Assembly (NCBI GenBank): GCA_015657535.1
Contig: JADHZB010001712.1
Location: forward strand, 72,066-136,065
Source: Nephromyces sp. MM_2019
Lineage: Eukaryota; Apicomplexa; Aconoidasida; Nephromycida
Reading direction: 5' to 3'
DNA length: 64,000 nucleotides
Shown here: positions 24,801 through 39,200 of the stretch, one piece after another
How positions within the stretch are numbered: position 1 is the first letter of the stretch
How the letters are laid out: the number at the start of each line of letters is the position of its first letter
Position numbers and translations under genes: made by a program
The notes under the pieces: generated by a model
What the model saw: only the letters and a program-made list of their open reading frames with translations
Database searches by the model: none
Told to the model about the DNA's origin: nothing

Positions 24801-27800
24801 GTCATTTGGCAGCACATTATAATGCATTTCTGATAAGCTCATAACCCTGAAATTCCACAGAGGTCAAAAGCACATTAGTATGTATATCTTGCTTGGCCAA
24901 AATAAAGTGAGCAATATTACTGCGGAATTATGTTAAGTGAAAAGGTAGCGGGAGGATTATGTTCAATAGCGCTATTAAAATCACCGCCAAAATTTTTGTT
25001 AGTCCATTGCTGTAGCAGCAACGAAGACCCAAAGCGTTAAGCTACCTGCTCACGTAGAGACAAACATGAATTACGTAGCTGAACTAATTTATTTGCACAT
25101 GCAATGCAAGCTTTCGTTGCCTATCATCAATTTGTTGACGCCTTGAAGTTTGTGCAAGAACCACTGAAATTAGTCAGCCATCAATTATAGAGATCAAGTG
25201 GCATACCCATTCCATAACCAATTTTTTCAGATAGTTATGCAACTTATACAAAATTATGCTTATTTTTTCATTTTAAGTTTGGTAACTAAGATAAGAAAGT
25301 GCAGCTAGTGCAATGAGACCCGTGGCTTCTAGTAGAAGATTAAATCGCTGGGGATGCATTGCAGACAACAAATGGAGTTACTATTAGGCATCAGAAATAT
25401 CCGTGAAAGAAGACAGTCTTCGAACAATCCACGTGCAATCTCCAAATGGCAGACTCGATTGCAACTTTCCGAAGGCACTATACTCTATACTTCGGCAAGA
25501 AAATACTATTGTGCTCATTTTCAATGCATTTGGCTTTTTTATGGATACAGAACTCCTAGTTACCTCTGACGCGGCTTAATTATAGGAAGAAATCTTGTAT
25601 TATTAGCCCAACGTAGAGAAGTGCAGCTAATATGACTATAACACAGAGTAGCGTGACCTGAAAAAAATGAAAATACTGATTCACATTTGTCTTTACACCT
25701 ACTAAATCTCAGTACTTCAAGGTTTACACAACGGAATATTGCTTGTTTTCACCGTATCAAAGAGCGGCATCACGGTTTGTCGCTTGATACGCTTGGACAA
25801 GCACACGCAACTTGCTACGTTGCTCTCAACTTCTTTACTCGGTAAAAACTAGGTGTACCTTGAAATAAAACCTGCTGGATTTGTATTGTCCAATGAAAAA
25901 CAATGGAATATACTTTTAAACACGGTGCAGATGCCGTAGTAATTTTTGTAAAATATCTTACACAACTCTAGAAATTTTCACGGCTACACCAAATTAAGTT
26001 TGAGTGGTCTATATATTAATGGTAAGCAATGTATCCTGAGGGCAAGGAAGAGTTTTGTACCCATTTACATAGCATTCGCATCATTAAAGATTCTGCAGAT
26101 GCCTTGGAATGGACCCAATGAAAACGACAAGTGGTGCATGGATATCAATTGCAAAAACATCAAACATCATAAAAGCGCAGAAAAGGGATGGGCATTATCA
26201 TACTTCCCCCATTTATACGTTCACCTTCGCCTGGTTCCAGTTTGACGGTCTCCAATAGCTGCTTGGGTAGAGTGAGCCCAGCTACAAAATAGACAGCATG
26301 CGAATGAGCCATTGCGCCCTATTACTTCGCGTAGTAATCGGCTTTCAATAATGAATCTCAGTTTTGACGCTAATAATTTAGGCTAAGCCACTAGACTGGG
26401 ATAGCAAGCCCCATTCTTGTGGATGATTTAGACTATAAACATTAGAGGAAGCAACTAGCCATGAAGGGAAAGCTATTATTACGAGGGCACTGTTTATATC
26501 ATAGTCAGATGGACTACTCTCCCAACGGCTGCATAGGAACCCTGAGCAATGAAGTAGCTACAGCGGATAAAGTAATTCTAAGAAGGGTTATATCTCCTTC
26601 TGTAAAAGCAGGAGTTACCAGTCACATGGTAACTTTATGATGCCGCGGGTAAATACTTTCCATTGTAAAGTTTACTAGTGGTTCATTCAAGGTACTCAAG
26701 CGTGCAACAGCCAATAGAGGGATGGTGGCATGCGTTGCACAGCAATTTTAGTTTTTGCATACAAGATATTTAAGTGAAAATAAGCTGAGAAGCTGCTGGG
26801 GGAAGCATGTAAGACTTGCCACGATATATGGTATTCAGAGATTTTTATTGATTGCGCCGGCAAATGAGAAGTGTGCTCATCAACATCTAGTTATGTCCCC
26901 TAATTCTCTAATTTTAGCCAGCATTTTTCATTTCTCATAGCGTAAAGATTATATGCCGAAGCCCAAGAAATTACGTCAAGTACTACAAATGCTTGATACC
27001 GCAAATAATAATTATGTGTTGTCGCTCAAAATTCCGATTTAAAAAAATTACGAAGGCTCAACGGTATCATCTCCTAATGCTTATACGCTTGAAAGACTCA
27101 AAATTTTTATTAAAAGCTCCCTTGAGTAATTTGCAGATGAATAATCTCATTTATGCGCCAAAACTTGTACTTACCTGGAAGGAATCACTTGCAGGGTTTC
27201 CTTCTGACATTCTGATACTCTCCATATACCCTGCTGTAGTAAAAAATCTTCTTTTTTCTTTCAATGTGCTTTGTGAGATAGCAGGCTCCTGGCTTTCCTG
27301 AGAAAATGTGCAATTTTGCTGGTGAGATTGCTACACAAGAACCGGCATTGTTTCAGAACACTAAGGAGAAAGTCAAATATGTGTAGCCGTGGTAAAGTCT
27401 ACCAGAGTTTAAAATATGCCATCGTTTCAAACTTTTTAGTCACCTTCAATATTTCTGAGCTTCTTAGCAATTTTAGGGAATTTAGACTGCAAACTAACAT
27501 TCCTCGAAGATACAGAAATTTGCCCTGCATTTAACTATGCTAAGAAGCTGCTAAGCAATCAGGCATCATTAAAAGTATTAAAATTGTATGATCTTAATTG
27601 CAATAATGTGCACTCAAGAGCACTGCTAACTTTATAATGGTTATTCAATTCCTGATGAAAGACTTTACTAGCCTGCTCAACTTTTTTATGGTGCACTACC
27701 CGACGGAACTAACTCAAGAAATGGGATAGTTTCTTCTTATCTAGCAGCGATTTTATTTTAATTTTGCATGTAATACAAAATTGAATAATTTATGCTACCA

Positions 27801-30800
27801 TCTAAGCATGTTTTTAAGTAGGTGGCTGCCAGAAAAGAAACGCGCCTCAAGTAGTTGCGCCGTGCTTCACAGTAAATACCATCAATGAGCGCAACGATCA
27901 CGAATACAGCTTATTTATGTGCTAGCTGATAGCTTTTCACTTTAAAGGGGAAAAATTTTGTGCAGTGGAAGATATATCTTTTTTGAGGGGAAAAATATCG
28001 CACTTAAGCATTTGATAAATGTATACTCAGTGAAACTGTAGCGTAATATTGCCAAAAACGCTGTCCGAGCTTTTCCTATTTACAGGTGAAGAATATATCT
28101 TATTATTTTTGCTAAAAAAAATTTCTTCGAGTTTGAGATGCGAGGAAAACTGTAAATTCTTCTAGTAAGCCCTGCTGTGCTTAAAGTTTACCAGCGTAGC
28201 ATTAATTTTTCACATAATTTTTGTGGTTTTTTAATGATTCTAGACGCCATAAATTTTTCATATATTAAAGAATCTGGGATTATTAGAGTTAGCTGATCTA
28301 TAGCAGCGACATTTGTGTTACAAAAAAGGTAACTTTTGTACCTAACATCATGATCGTTCACACTTAAGTATTTTACTTTTCAGAGTAGATCTATGTCGTT
28401 TATAGCATTCGAAGTTATCAGCATAATAAAGTACATAAATTATAGTAAAAAAAATCTCATTCGATACGAAGCTTTTCGCGTTATCTATCTTGAGAGAAGC
28501 CTATGATTAGCTTTAGGCGCCGGTACCTAGACAACATGAAATTTTACCCTCTAATTTCGTCCCTGACCAAGTTTCACATCGATGGATACTTTTCTTTAGC
28601 CTAAAATATATTTCTAGTCTGTATAGGCATAATGAAAATCTTATTTAATAGAGCAGTCTATGATCGAAAATCACTAACTGCAAAAAAATGGTATTCTACT
28701 TTGGCGTTGGGAATTCCCCAACGTTATGTTACTCATGATAGATACGCTTAGCTTTATTATACGAAACTTAAGTAATCTTGCTATCTTTGACTTATGCTTT
28801 TTTAAGTACATTGATTTTTATTTGTAACTTTAAGAGTAAGCTTCGCCACTCACGTCAAAGGTAGAAGGAAACCAGCACAACATAATGTATAGATTTGCCA
28901 ATATGGGCTACTTAATATGATTTAGATGTAAAAAATTCCCGTGGATTGCCTTTTACTAAATTACTTAGATGATACTCTCATTATCAAAAGCTATAGAAGC
29001 ATCAAAAGTAAGCTAGAGCCGAGATTCTAATAATTAGCCGTGTTGACCGTCTGGAAAAAGCCAAGATTTATTTGTAGTACTGTTAATCATAAGTTTAGCG
29101 GTTTAGAAAAAATTTCAAAAATATACTACAACCCAGTTTTTGCGTTGTAAAATATACAAATATTATTATATAACTTCCTTTTCCATGCGTATAAACATGG
29201 CAAGAGTACATATTATTTCTATCCATTACACTATTATTTTTGGCCTCATGCTTCTCATGGTCCTTTACCGGCTTGGTTGTGCTTGACTTTTCCATTTTAT
29301 TTCAAGCAAAAAAGTCTTGCGATGATTTTTATCTTCAGTTTCCTTATATGATAAGTACCCAATTTTGATTTGCTTGAGCCTCTAGGCCAGTTTCCTTGCC
29401 TGCCGCCTGAAAATGAAGTTTTCGTACTGTTCTGAAAATTATTGTTGCCTCAGAAAAGCATTGCAAGACCATTTAGATTACCATTTCAATACTACGAGTT
29501 TCCCCATGCGCCGCCGTGCATATTTCTCAGTATGCATCGAAACAGCTGATACAAAATCAAAACGAATTTCTTTTTTAATAGAATCATTGTTTATTGTATA
29601 ATGCAGCGAATAATCAGCTTTATGGAAATAAACGAGTTGGTCATTTATACGAGGATGTAATTTAAAGTAAAAATTTTTTAAAATTCATTTGTAAGTAGTT
29701 CAAAGGAAGAGATTAGACTGCTAAAAAAAATGCATTGCAAATATGATATCCTATCCATGTTTAAATAAGTAGAAGGACGTGCATATTAGGAGATTTATCT
29801 AAATAACATACGCTGGAGGTAGAGTTTTAATTGGGCATTGCACAAGTAACTGCAACGTGGGGGCCAGTTTATTTTTTTTTTATTTCATTCCTTTAGATAT
29901 TAACTATGTTTACTAGATAAATTCTGAGGTAAGAAATAAAGCAATTCTGGTATTAAAAATGGTTTTTGTTAAACTTTATACTGTAACTATAGAATTACGT
30001 ATTTAATAAGAAAGGGCGAAAATTCCCTGCTCGTTAGGTCTTCTGTACGCTTTGTGTATAACACATATTTGGTTGTAATCCATGGAATTTCATATTTTGT
30101 TTAAAGAGTCTCGCAAATTTTTAGGAGCCACATGCCACAGCAATTCATACAGCCTCTCCTCAAATGTTATTGATTTTACATAAACATACGCAATGCTGTG
30201 GCTCCTCACGAGTTGAAATTTGTATCGATACGAAATTGTAATGGGTGTGGCTCAAGTTGAAATCCAGTTGCCAATCTGGAGAATACCAGCTTATTTAATT
30301 GAGAAACTTTCCCTGAATTTCTGAGCTGCAGTCATATTAAGCCAGTTGCACCTGTGCTCTTCTTTATTTTCTAATCTTAAAACCAGATTTAGCACTTATT
30401 AAACCGTACTGTGTTGCATAATCAGATGCTGGGATTAGTCAACATTCTTCACAAGTATTTTTTCTACAAATCTAGCAGGATTTAAAACATCATTATAAGA
30501 ACAACCTTTTTGTAGTAAAATTATATAAAATATGATTCGCTATTGCAGATAATCTACTCTCCACTTAATAATCTAAGGGGGAATTAGTGAATTATCTGCC
30601 AATCGACTTCACACATGTAGGCGGTTATCTTTTACCAAATTTGTTCAATGGGCGAAAATTTTTCGACGGAGTGACTAAATTTAATTGATCTCTCACAGGA
30701 ACCCTCCTGCAGTCGCGCTCAGGTGCCGCTACTTCTGGCTTTGTAAGTCATGAAAGCTGTTTCTTATATTGGCTCGTCACGTAGGCTCATCAATAGAAAG

Positions 30801-33200
30801 CTAAAATAAGGCGCTATGCCATGTATCTAGGCATATCACTGAAAACTTACTGTAGTTATGCAGACAAAAAAAAAGCCTGATCGAAGGCTTAAGCAATACC
30901 TCATTTATAGGGCTATATGATTAACCTTCCGTTATAATTTTCCGCTTTAGGTGCATCCATTAATATGGCAGAGCTGTGCCTCCCTTCCTCCATCGGATAA
31001 GAACAGCATTAGCCAGATATTGGTCTTTGCAGGGTATGCGCGCAATCTAAAGATAAACCATGCACCACCATTCACTTCAAGTGCTCTGTGGATAAGAAAC
31101 GTCCGCCTGCATTATTCGCCATATCCATATCAAAACTATTCCAAAAAAAGTGCTAAGTTGTAGTGAAAGTGGACAGTGAAATCAATTTCAGTATCCTGTA
31201 CCCACAAATGCTGAGGAGTTAATCGAAAAAAGTTTCCAGGCTGTCTTTATTATCTGTCGTGGGGTGGCGGTGACCGTGTGATTTTATGCTATTACAGATA
31301 AGATTCAGCGCAACACACTTCGGAGTACGTTTCCTCGCTGTACATATGACACATAATAACGTAAAAATATGAAGATGTATTCCTTACATTATTTTGCTAC
31401 GATACTTTGATTGTGCATGCGCTAACAAGGGGCTGCCAAACGGACAGTGGTCGGAAGGTGCACCCACGCTTGCACCTAACCTGCATCGACACATTTGGGA
31501 GCAAGCTGGGCATTCGCTAAGCAGCAGGTATTTTCTTCCATTCGGGAAAATAAGCTAGATGCAGTTCTCATAACAAGCTTTGTCACCGTAGCAAGTAGAA
31601 TCCCTCCCAAAATTTTATGGTAAATGAGATGGCTGGTTCGGTTTAAGCGCTGCTGCTCCAGGCTGTCAAGCAGTAATACGTGCAAAAAAGTGAATAGCAT
31701 AGCCCCTAAGAAGATCTCACACTGGCAGAAATATTTTGCACTGAAATCCTGGCAGTCAAACAATACAACAGTGACTTTAGGGCTGTGTGTCAACCGGGTG
31801 GGGAATTAAATCATGTGTACTTCTTGGAAATTGAGTATTCTAGCAGCATATCCAGTAGCATATCGCAGATAGGACAAAGCTGGCTGGCACTATACGTATG
31901 CTGTTCATTTTAAATTAACATCGTCATCTTGCATAGATTTTTATCAGCTGGAGCTCCCGTCAGTATTTCCTAGATCATTATATTAAGTTTAGTGCATTTC
32001 GGTGAATGAGCTTAGTATAATACACTGAAATGTCGGTTCATCAGCGTATTACCTAGCATTGTGTCGAGTACAGAAAGCTACTTCAGACATACATCCCGGT
32101 AAAATAATCGCGACCAAGAGCAGTGTTTTGCCCTTTCAAAGAGTCGACCCGTTCTGGAGGTTGCTCTATTAGCTACATTGACAGTCACAGTTCCAGATAG
32201 CCTATTGAGTTTAGAAACGCGAGGACTGATTGAAAAAGCGCTGCACCGGAAAGTGCAATGAAGCTTTAGCGACCCATTATGAAGTATGCTTATTGCAGGA
32301 GATCTTTCCAATGTTAAACAAAAATAAAGTTAGTTAAGATAAGATCCAATCAGAAAATATTTAAGGGAATACTTCCTCCGAATACACTGAAAGGCTATTG
32401 AATGCACTGCATTAATACGTGCTTCCAAGAAATTTTAGTGACCCGGAAAATAGTGATTATACTTTTTTTAAGAGGTTTGAGTTTTGGAGAATATGGGAAA
32501 GCTTGCCGTAGTTATATTCTTAATTTTATACTGCAAGTGGTTTAGGTACTCCCCCTTCAGAATATTTTGTTGCCGAGAATCACGAAAATAAACATTGAGC
32601 TCAAACATAATTGCATAATATCATAAATGTTCACCGACTACTTTCCTATAGGGAAAGTTAAATAAATCTGTTGGCTTCTAGGGGGCTAAATGCTTGTTGT
32701 AGTATTTCTTATGGGTTTTACTGTCGAATATAGCCAGAAAAAGGAAGTTGCAGTTAGTAAACTTTTGATTAACGCGATTTTTTCCCTATAAGATGTGCAA
32801 TACAAGGTCCTCCAAAGAACGCGATTCCCCTTGAAGATGTTTGATTGTGTTTCAATGAAACTTGGTGTATGGTGCGATTGGTATGGCGTTGAGATGTTAT
32901 AGGTAATCATCTTTCTTTCCCTGGGTTTTACCAATCTTTTAATAGACCTTTTACTAATACGAGCATATTTAAGCGCAGGAGAGTGAAAACTTGTATTTTG
33001 AGGTCCTAATATATACATGCAGGTAAAAGAATTAGGAGAGGTCCTAAGGTGAGCCTCCATTTTCTACGTTACTTTCCTATAGCCGTTCCAAGGATGTGCA
33101 TTCCGATTATGTGACACTGAAGGTTACCGCTATTCAAATTTACTACAAATTTGAGGGATTACGATTATCATAGTTGCTGGAAGGGAGTACTGTATGCCTA
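21900..33200. other. AT-rich gene-poor stretch with weak exon candidates
   Basis: I find no gene that I can support in these 11.3 kb. Weak - strand candidates follow. At 22477-22412 there is an exon of 22 codons between good splice sites, possibly from the OTU gene. Near 27,170-27,220 a short frame ends at a consensus CAG|GTAAGTA donor. An ATG at 29,295 opens MEKSSTTKP followed by a GTAAAG donor. These do not link to each other in phase. The long frame at 26,993-27,301 on + looks like intron or spacer sequence. An imperfect inverted repeat around AGGAGCCACA / TGTGGCTCCT lies at about 30,123-30,210. Confidence 0.4.
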
Positions 33201-36200
33201 CTAACTCAAAAAAGGATCAAAGCGTATATCCAGAAAGTAGTACAATAAGTTAGTTAGCAAGTCTAACTCATTGCAACAAAGATTGCACGGAAGGCGTGGC
33301 CTACTGAAAAGTTGGGTATCGTAATTAGTTTCCTGTAAAGCAGAAGAAAAATTAAAGTTTTTAACCTGCGATAGACCTTATTTTGCTAAAAAAGCAGAGG
33401 TTGTAATATGTCATGTATCTCACTTACAAATTTTTAGAGATCTTTATACAAAAAGAATTGCTTACGCAAAGTACCTCGAAGTCACCAAAATTAGATGTTG
33501 CGCTCCTTTTCTTGGAGTTCATTTGCAGTATTCCTGGAGCAAGATTTATCTCAGATTTAGTAATCATTCGGGCCAAAATTGCTTCTGCCTCCTCATTGTT
33601 AAGCCTAAGTTGCATGAATAACCTTTACAGCGTAGTTTTCACATATTAATGGTTCGGCTTGAATAAATCGCAACGTTGGTTTAGAAACAACATTTAAAAT
33701 ACGGTTATGAAAGCATGCATAAATGCTGTTTTATCCGAAATTTGATTCATTTTCTCCACGGAAATTAGCTTACACGCTTTTTGTGACCGAAGATTGTGTC
33801 TGGAAGCGCCTCAAATTAGCTTTAGAACCAAAATTGGGGATTTCAGAAGAATGTTCCGATTCTGATGTGAACTTTGGTCTGCCTTCATTCTCTCTTAGTA
33901 ATTCTTCAATGTGCTTACTCAAACCTATGTCGCACACATTTGGCAGTCGCAATGCAATGCACAAGCAGCGATGCTACCATGCAAAAAATTTATTCGATTC
34001 ATACATCAAATAACAACAGACTTTCAGGTCTTCACTTTTTTCTAGAAAATCAAAGCGAAATATACATTTTTTTGACTACTGAATTTGAACTTGCAAAGAG
34101 CGCTGACATAAATGATAAAATATAGAATTAAAGCGGGGTATACCTTGTAAAGAAATAAAATTTCCCAAGTATAGAATCTAAATTGAATTGCTCTCGTGCG
34201 ATAGTTATAAGCACTAAATAAACGTACAAACACGATAGCTAATAGTTTCAATTAGAAATTCGTAATATATTTTTTCAAAAATCCAAGCATTATCCAGAAT
34301 TGCATGAAAGGTATTTTGTTATGATGCTATGAAACAAAAAAACTTAATTTCATTTCAGGCTTTACTGTACTCACCAAAAGAAGGTTTTCTACCCAAACTG
34401 GAACCCTCTCTTTGAACAAAAGTTTTGAGTTTTTCAAAGTCGCTTTTTACTGCGCTTTGCAGAGAATTTCTTTTTGCATTCAGCATAGATAATTCTTCTG
34501 AGCCCCCTGAAAAAAATTTTGACGCTTGAAAAAAATAGTATTCCATTTGAAAGTTTAATTTAAGAGCTGCTAAATTGCCCACCTCTCAGGAGTTCCTTTT
34601 GAACATGAAAAACTGCCTCTCGTGCTTTCGTCACTAAATACGTAAAAAAAGTTTCTGTTTTCGTTCCCATAACGTTGGGGATTGCCGGTGTCAAGGGAGT
34701 GTAATTACCTGCGTTAATTTAGCTTACTAGATGTGATGAGTTATATACTCAAGGTCATTAACCATTAAAAACCATGCATTCTTTTCGTACCAATCTTTAA
34801 TATACTGTAGGTTATCTACTTACTGGACTGGCAAGCAATCCAGTAATAATCGATCTTTTTGTCTAGCAGTTCCTCCTTAGTCATTTTCCGAGGGTACTTC
34901 TCCAAGAATTGCACAAGGTGCGCTTCTGATCTGAAAAAAACTCACATTATGAGAAAGAAATTTGATTGAGAAATTTAGTATCAATTTAAGCAGAAGCTCA
35001 GATATGTACTCAGAGTATGTGCATGCATATTGGTCTCCACTTTAAATGTGAATATCCATGAAAATAAGCAGGTATAATATGGACTATGCAAACTGGAAAA
35101 AAATTAATAGATAGCTCATATAAGAAAAAAATGACTGCTACATTTATATCATTTTAAAAGTTTTGCATAAAACCTTCAGAATATTCTTTTACCTCTTTGA
35201 TGAAGCTAAAAGCCATTTAATCGGTGAATCTTTTATGATGCTTCCAAAAACCGCGTTTATATCAATTTTGAATAAGTTTTCCAGCTTGTGCTCTGACAAA
35301 ATTTATCACTCTTATTGCGCTTCAGAAAAAAAATTTTCTTCAGGTAGGAGCATTTAAAATTTTGAATAAACGGCTTAATCACGTGCTCTTAAATCGCTTA
35401 AAATTTTTTCAAGTAAAACTTTTAGCGATATTTGAATGCTTCTGTTAAACGTTACGCTTACCCAATTTTTCCAAAAAATCAATCTGCAGAAACAGGCTAA
35501 ATATTTGCGAAAAGAGAGCCTTGGGAATGCAATGGTTTATGTAGATTGTAAGCAAGTACTCCTTTGTGCTTCTGACACTAGGAAGCAGTAACGCCTTCAA
35601 AGTATTCCACTCCGCATCTAAAAAATTGATCATAAAATGCGTTTAAAAGAGAAGCTTACGCAATTGAAGATTTTACAGCACAAATGATACTGCTTGGAAA
35701 GATTCAAAAGTCTTCCAAAACAAACGTACTATGAATAAGAGGATCTGCCATTTCTTCCCTCCAATTCTGTTTTATGGTATGCGTGGGTTCTATTTGATTA
35801 CTACAATCTAGAGAATCATCAAATTCTAGACTATCCAGAAACCACGGAATCCTGTTACCGTAAAAAAAAGGAGCAGCGTGCTTTGTGCAAAGTTTCGGCT
35901 TGAAACTAGTTATCATCAACTCGCAAATAACATTAGCTACTTATCTCTATTTAAGACAAAAAAGATTTATAATCTTTAACGCGGTGAATGTGGAAAGGAA
36001 ATAAAGCGTTTAAAAATTAGTCCACAGCATAAATCACTCATCCAAAATAAAAACTCACACTGCCTTTCATGTTAAAGTTTAGCTCTAAGCTCTTTCTCTT
36101 TCTCCTTCACTTTCAAATCATCTCTCTTTTCTTTATGTTTCATGCCCAGCCTACTTTTTCATCCCCCATTCTCTCGTCTTAAACTAATTTTATTGCGCTT

Positions 36201-39200
36201 TAATGCATCATTCATTAAGTTAAGAAACCAAACAAAATCGTTAATACTTTACATGCAAAAAGAGAGGCTTTGAGCTTACGGTTCTTCTTTGAAGCTTCTG
36301 GAACTTCCGGGAAGCTCATCGTTATAAAACATAAAAAATAAAACACGCTCGAAAGCAAGACTACTTTCCTGGTACCTTAAATTATACGCTAGTAAAATCC
36401 CTAAAAGGAACTCTGAAGGTTTTCAGAACAAAACAATTTTTTTCTCGAATGTGACATTGTTATATAAAGTGAACCTGTAATGAAAGTTTGAAAAGGCTGC
36501 CATGAGCTAGCAAATTTTTTCAGGAAACTTTGGGTAATACCATATTTCAGGGTCTCAAAGCGATTAACTCCACCTACAGCTCCCTTTGCCTGTAAATAAT
36601 AAATTTACATACTTGAAAAAAAGATGCGCAAAAAATCGAATATCCTTGTTTGAAATATTGTGCTAATCCATTTTAAGTAAATTAAAAACTTTATGTACAT
36701 ACGATCAGCTATAAACAATAGACTTTTACCTCAATAGCGCTTTTCAAAAGTAAAATAGCTTTCCGCAAATACTTCTCCCTATCAAATTTGAATGCAGTTT
36801 TTTGTGTCAGCAGTAGAATTCCTAGAGCAAGTTCGTATGCGCATTCCGAAGTTTCTGGAATCGTCCCAATCTAATGTATTTATATAGAATAGTATTAACA
36901 AAAAACTACCTTACGCAGCCAAAGTACAAATATGTTTAATGCAAAATGGTAAAACAAGAATTGGCAATCCAATATACCAATCTCATATCAATAAGCTTTT
37001 TGTAGCAGAAAAAAGCATAATTCTTGTGAAAAAGTTATACTTCTTTTTGCACCAGGAAAAAGATTAAAAAAAAGTCCTTCACCTCAAAAAAACTATAAAT
37101 TTGCATGGCGTACTCCAGATATCGACATGCCTTTTCTTCAGCCATAAATTTTTGAACTCCGTTGCTCTGTAAGTATTTATAAAATCCCAAAGAATTCTTA
37201 AAAGCAAAAAAAAGAAATCATAATACATATAATTGTGTGAAATTTCTGTGAATATTTCACTAAAGCCAAAAAATTTATATTTTGAAGGAACAAGCAAAAT
37301 TTCAAACCTACCTCATAGTTAAAATAGCTTTTCTGAGTGGCTAAGAACCTTTCTAGTAGTAATGTATGCCCCAGTAATCGAAATATTTTGGCCAATTTAA
37401 TATTAGGAGGTCTTATGGGGGATATTTCCTACTCATAAATCGAAGCAAGAGTTAGTCTTTAGAAAAAACAATTTATAAAAAGATTAAGCAAAGTTCTGAA
37501 AAATATTTCAAGACTTTTCAAGGAAGTCTTTTTAATCAAAAAAAACCTCGCAAGTAGATATATGCTACCTCATTAATCACGAAATAGCTTTTTAGTGCTC
37601 TATCCCCCATAATGGTTTTGAATAGCGTCTCTAGAGGATACAAGCCAATGTCTTGCATTGTATCATAATTTAAAGACATAACTATAGCAAGTTTAATGGC
37701 TCTCTGTAACTGCTGAATAGTTTCCAAATAATTTCCGGAAATAAAATTAAGCCTGAATTTAATATAAAAATCAAACCTATTAGAACATTTTGAATTTCCA
37801 TGAAAGATAAATTTCCAACATGAAAACGGCTTATGTGCAGCTGGTTTAGCTGTGAGTATCAAAAACAGCATCCTTCAAATAAAAATCAAAAGGATGGAAA
37901 GGTTTGCCCCTCAAGTTTTTCGCCGCTTTTTACTAGAATATTTTTTTTGCATCAAAAACCTCTAACCATGCTTGAAGTACGCGAATATCGACCGCAATAG
38001 GGTGATGCTCTGCCCAATGAGCAGAGGATATACGCTCGGCTACTTCAGCTCCTTGATATGCTTCGTTGCCCTCTTTATCAATGCGTCCACACATTACTGA
38101 AGCTACACAATTTAATAGCCTCGCGGGTACCTAAGTTTAAAAGTGTAATAGAGCTAAAAAATAAGAAAAAAATGTAGGTACTTTGTCAGTTTCTCATTCA
38201 AAAAAATCCTAACAAACAAAAAGAATATAAAGCAATAATTTGATCTTAAAAAACATCATTTAAGGCTTTTAACTCCATAATAGCCTCATCTCTGTCAATT
38301 TTAGCTAATTCTTACTGATGCTATATGCGATTCCGGCAACATAGAAATGCTTTGAAGTCCTAATATTTTTGAAATTTCCCATTCTTGTAGGCTGAAAAAC
38401 GTTAAGAGCACAAATTTTAACCTTTATTATAATACAAAATATTTTGTTTTTAAAGCGACTCTTTTTCACAAAATAAGCAATATAATTTTTGAAACCTCAA
38501 AGAGTTAAAAGCTAAGCGACGAATCGCAATGCTTTGCTCCCAACTTTTAAGTTTTAACCCAAAAGAAGCGGTGGGGAACTTTGACTTGTTTTTTATATTT
38601 ATGTCATCCCAGCTGAAAAAGAAATAAACACGCAAAAACATTAAAACTAGAAATTCATGAGCTTTAAAAGAACTATTGGTAGTACCTATAGTTTTGAAAT
38701 ACAGCCAAAGTAAATAATATCATAACCAGGAGTAACCGCTTAATCGAAGCGGCTTCTGATTCCTTAATAATTTCCCCAGGAATGACTTTCAGAGGAATCT
38801 TTTTCGGCGATGCTATGTATTCGCTGAGGGGTAGAATGCCTTTTAAATCTGAAATACTGGAAGAGTGGCTTGCCTTCCATGTCTAAAAAAGATTGAACGA
38901 ATAGAGGAGTATTTTTCAAGTGAAAATATTTATGGAGAATTATTACTGCAAGTAATCGCCTATTACTTTGAAGTATCCTAAATAAATTCTTTATAGCAAG
39001 GATTCTCATAAAAAAGTTTGGAATTCATAAATAATTTCAATAGTCTTTAATACTCAGTCTCGATGAACATGGTAAAAAAGACGGTTAGAGCTTCAAAAAA
39101 GTACCAGCAAGGCAAAAAAAATTCTTACTGAAACGTCTCTCAAACAGAGTGGTTCTTCGGGAGATTTTTTCAATCTTTCACATATGGATATAGCGCAAGG

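Noticed and set aside
28700..28725. Near-palindrome CGTTGGGAATTCCCCAACG
   Set aside because: The arms are only seven bases around an EcoRI-like centre with one base of asymmetry; such structures are expected by chance in 64 kb.
35163..35357. + strand open frame of 64 codons
   Set aside because: It is the antisense shadow of the - strand exon 35292-35193, whose phase agrees with both neighbouring exons.
38293..38316. Possible 24-nt intron after the exon ending at 38316
   Set aside because: The donor there joins in phase to the acceptor at 38131-38132, giving a normal 185-nt intron, so no ultra-short intron is needed.
38764..39009. Open - strand frame of 81 codons containing LFVQSFLDMEGKPLFQYF
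   Set aside because: It overlaps the exon 38882-38686 in another frame and cannot be linked in phase. The alternative frame, starting at an acceptor at 38883-38884, joins both neighbours exactly.
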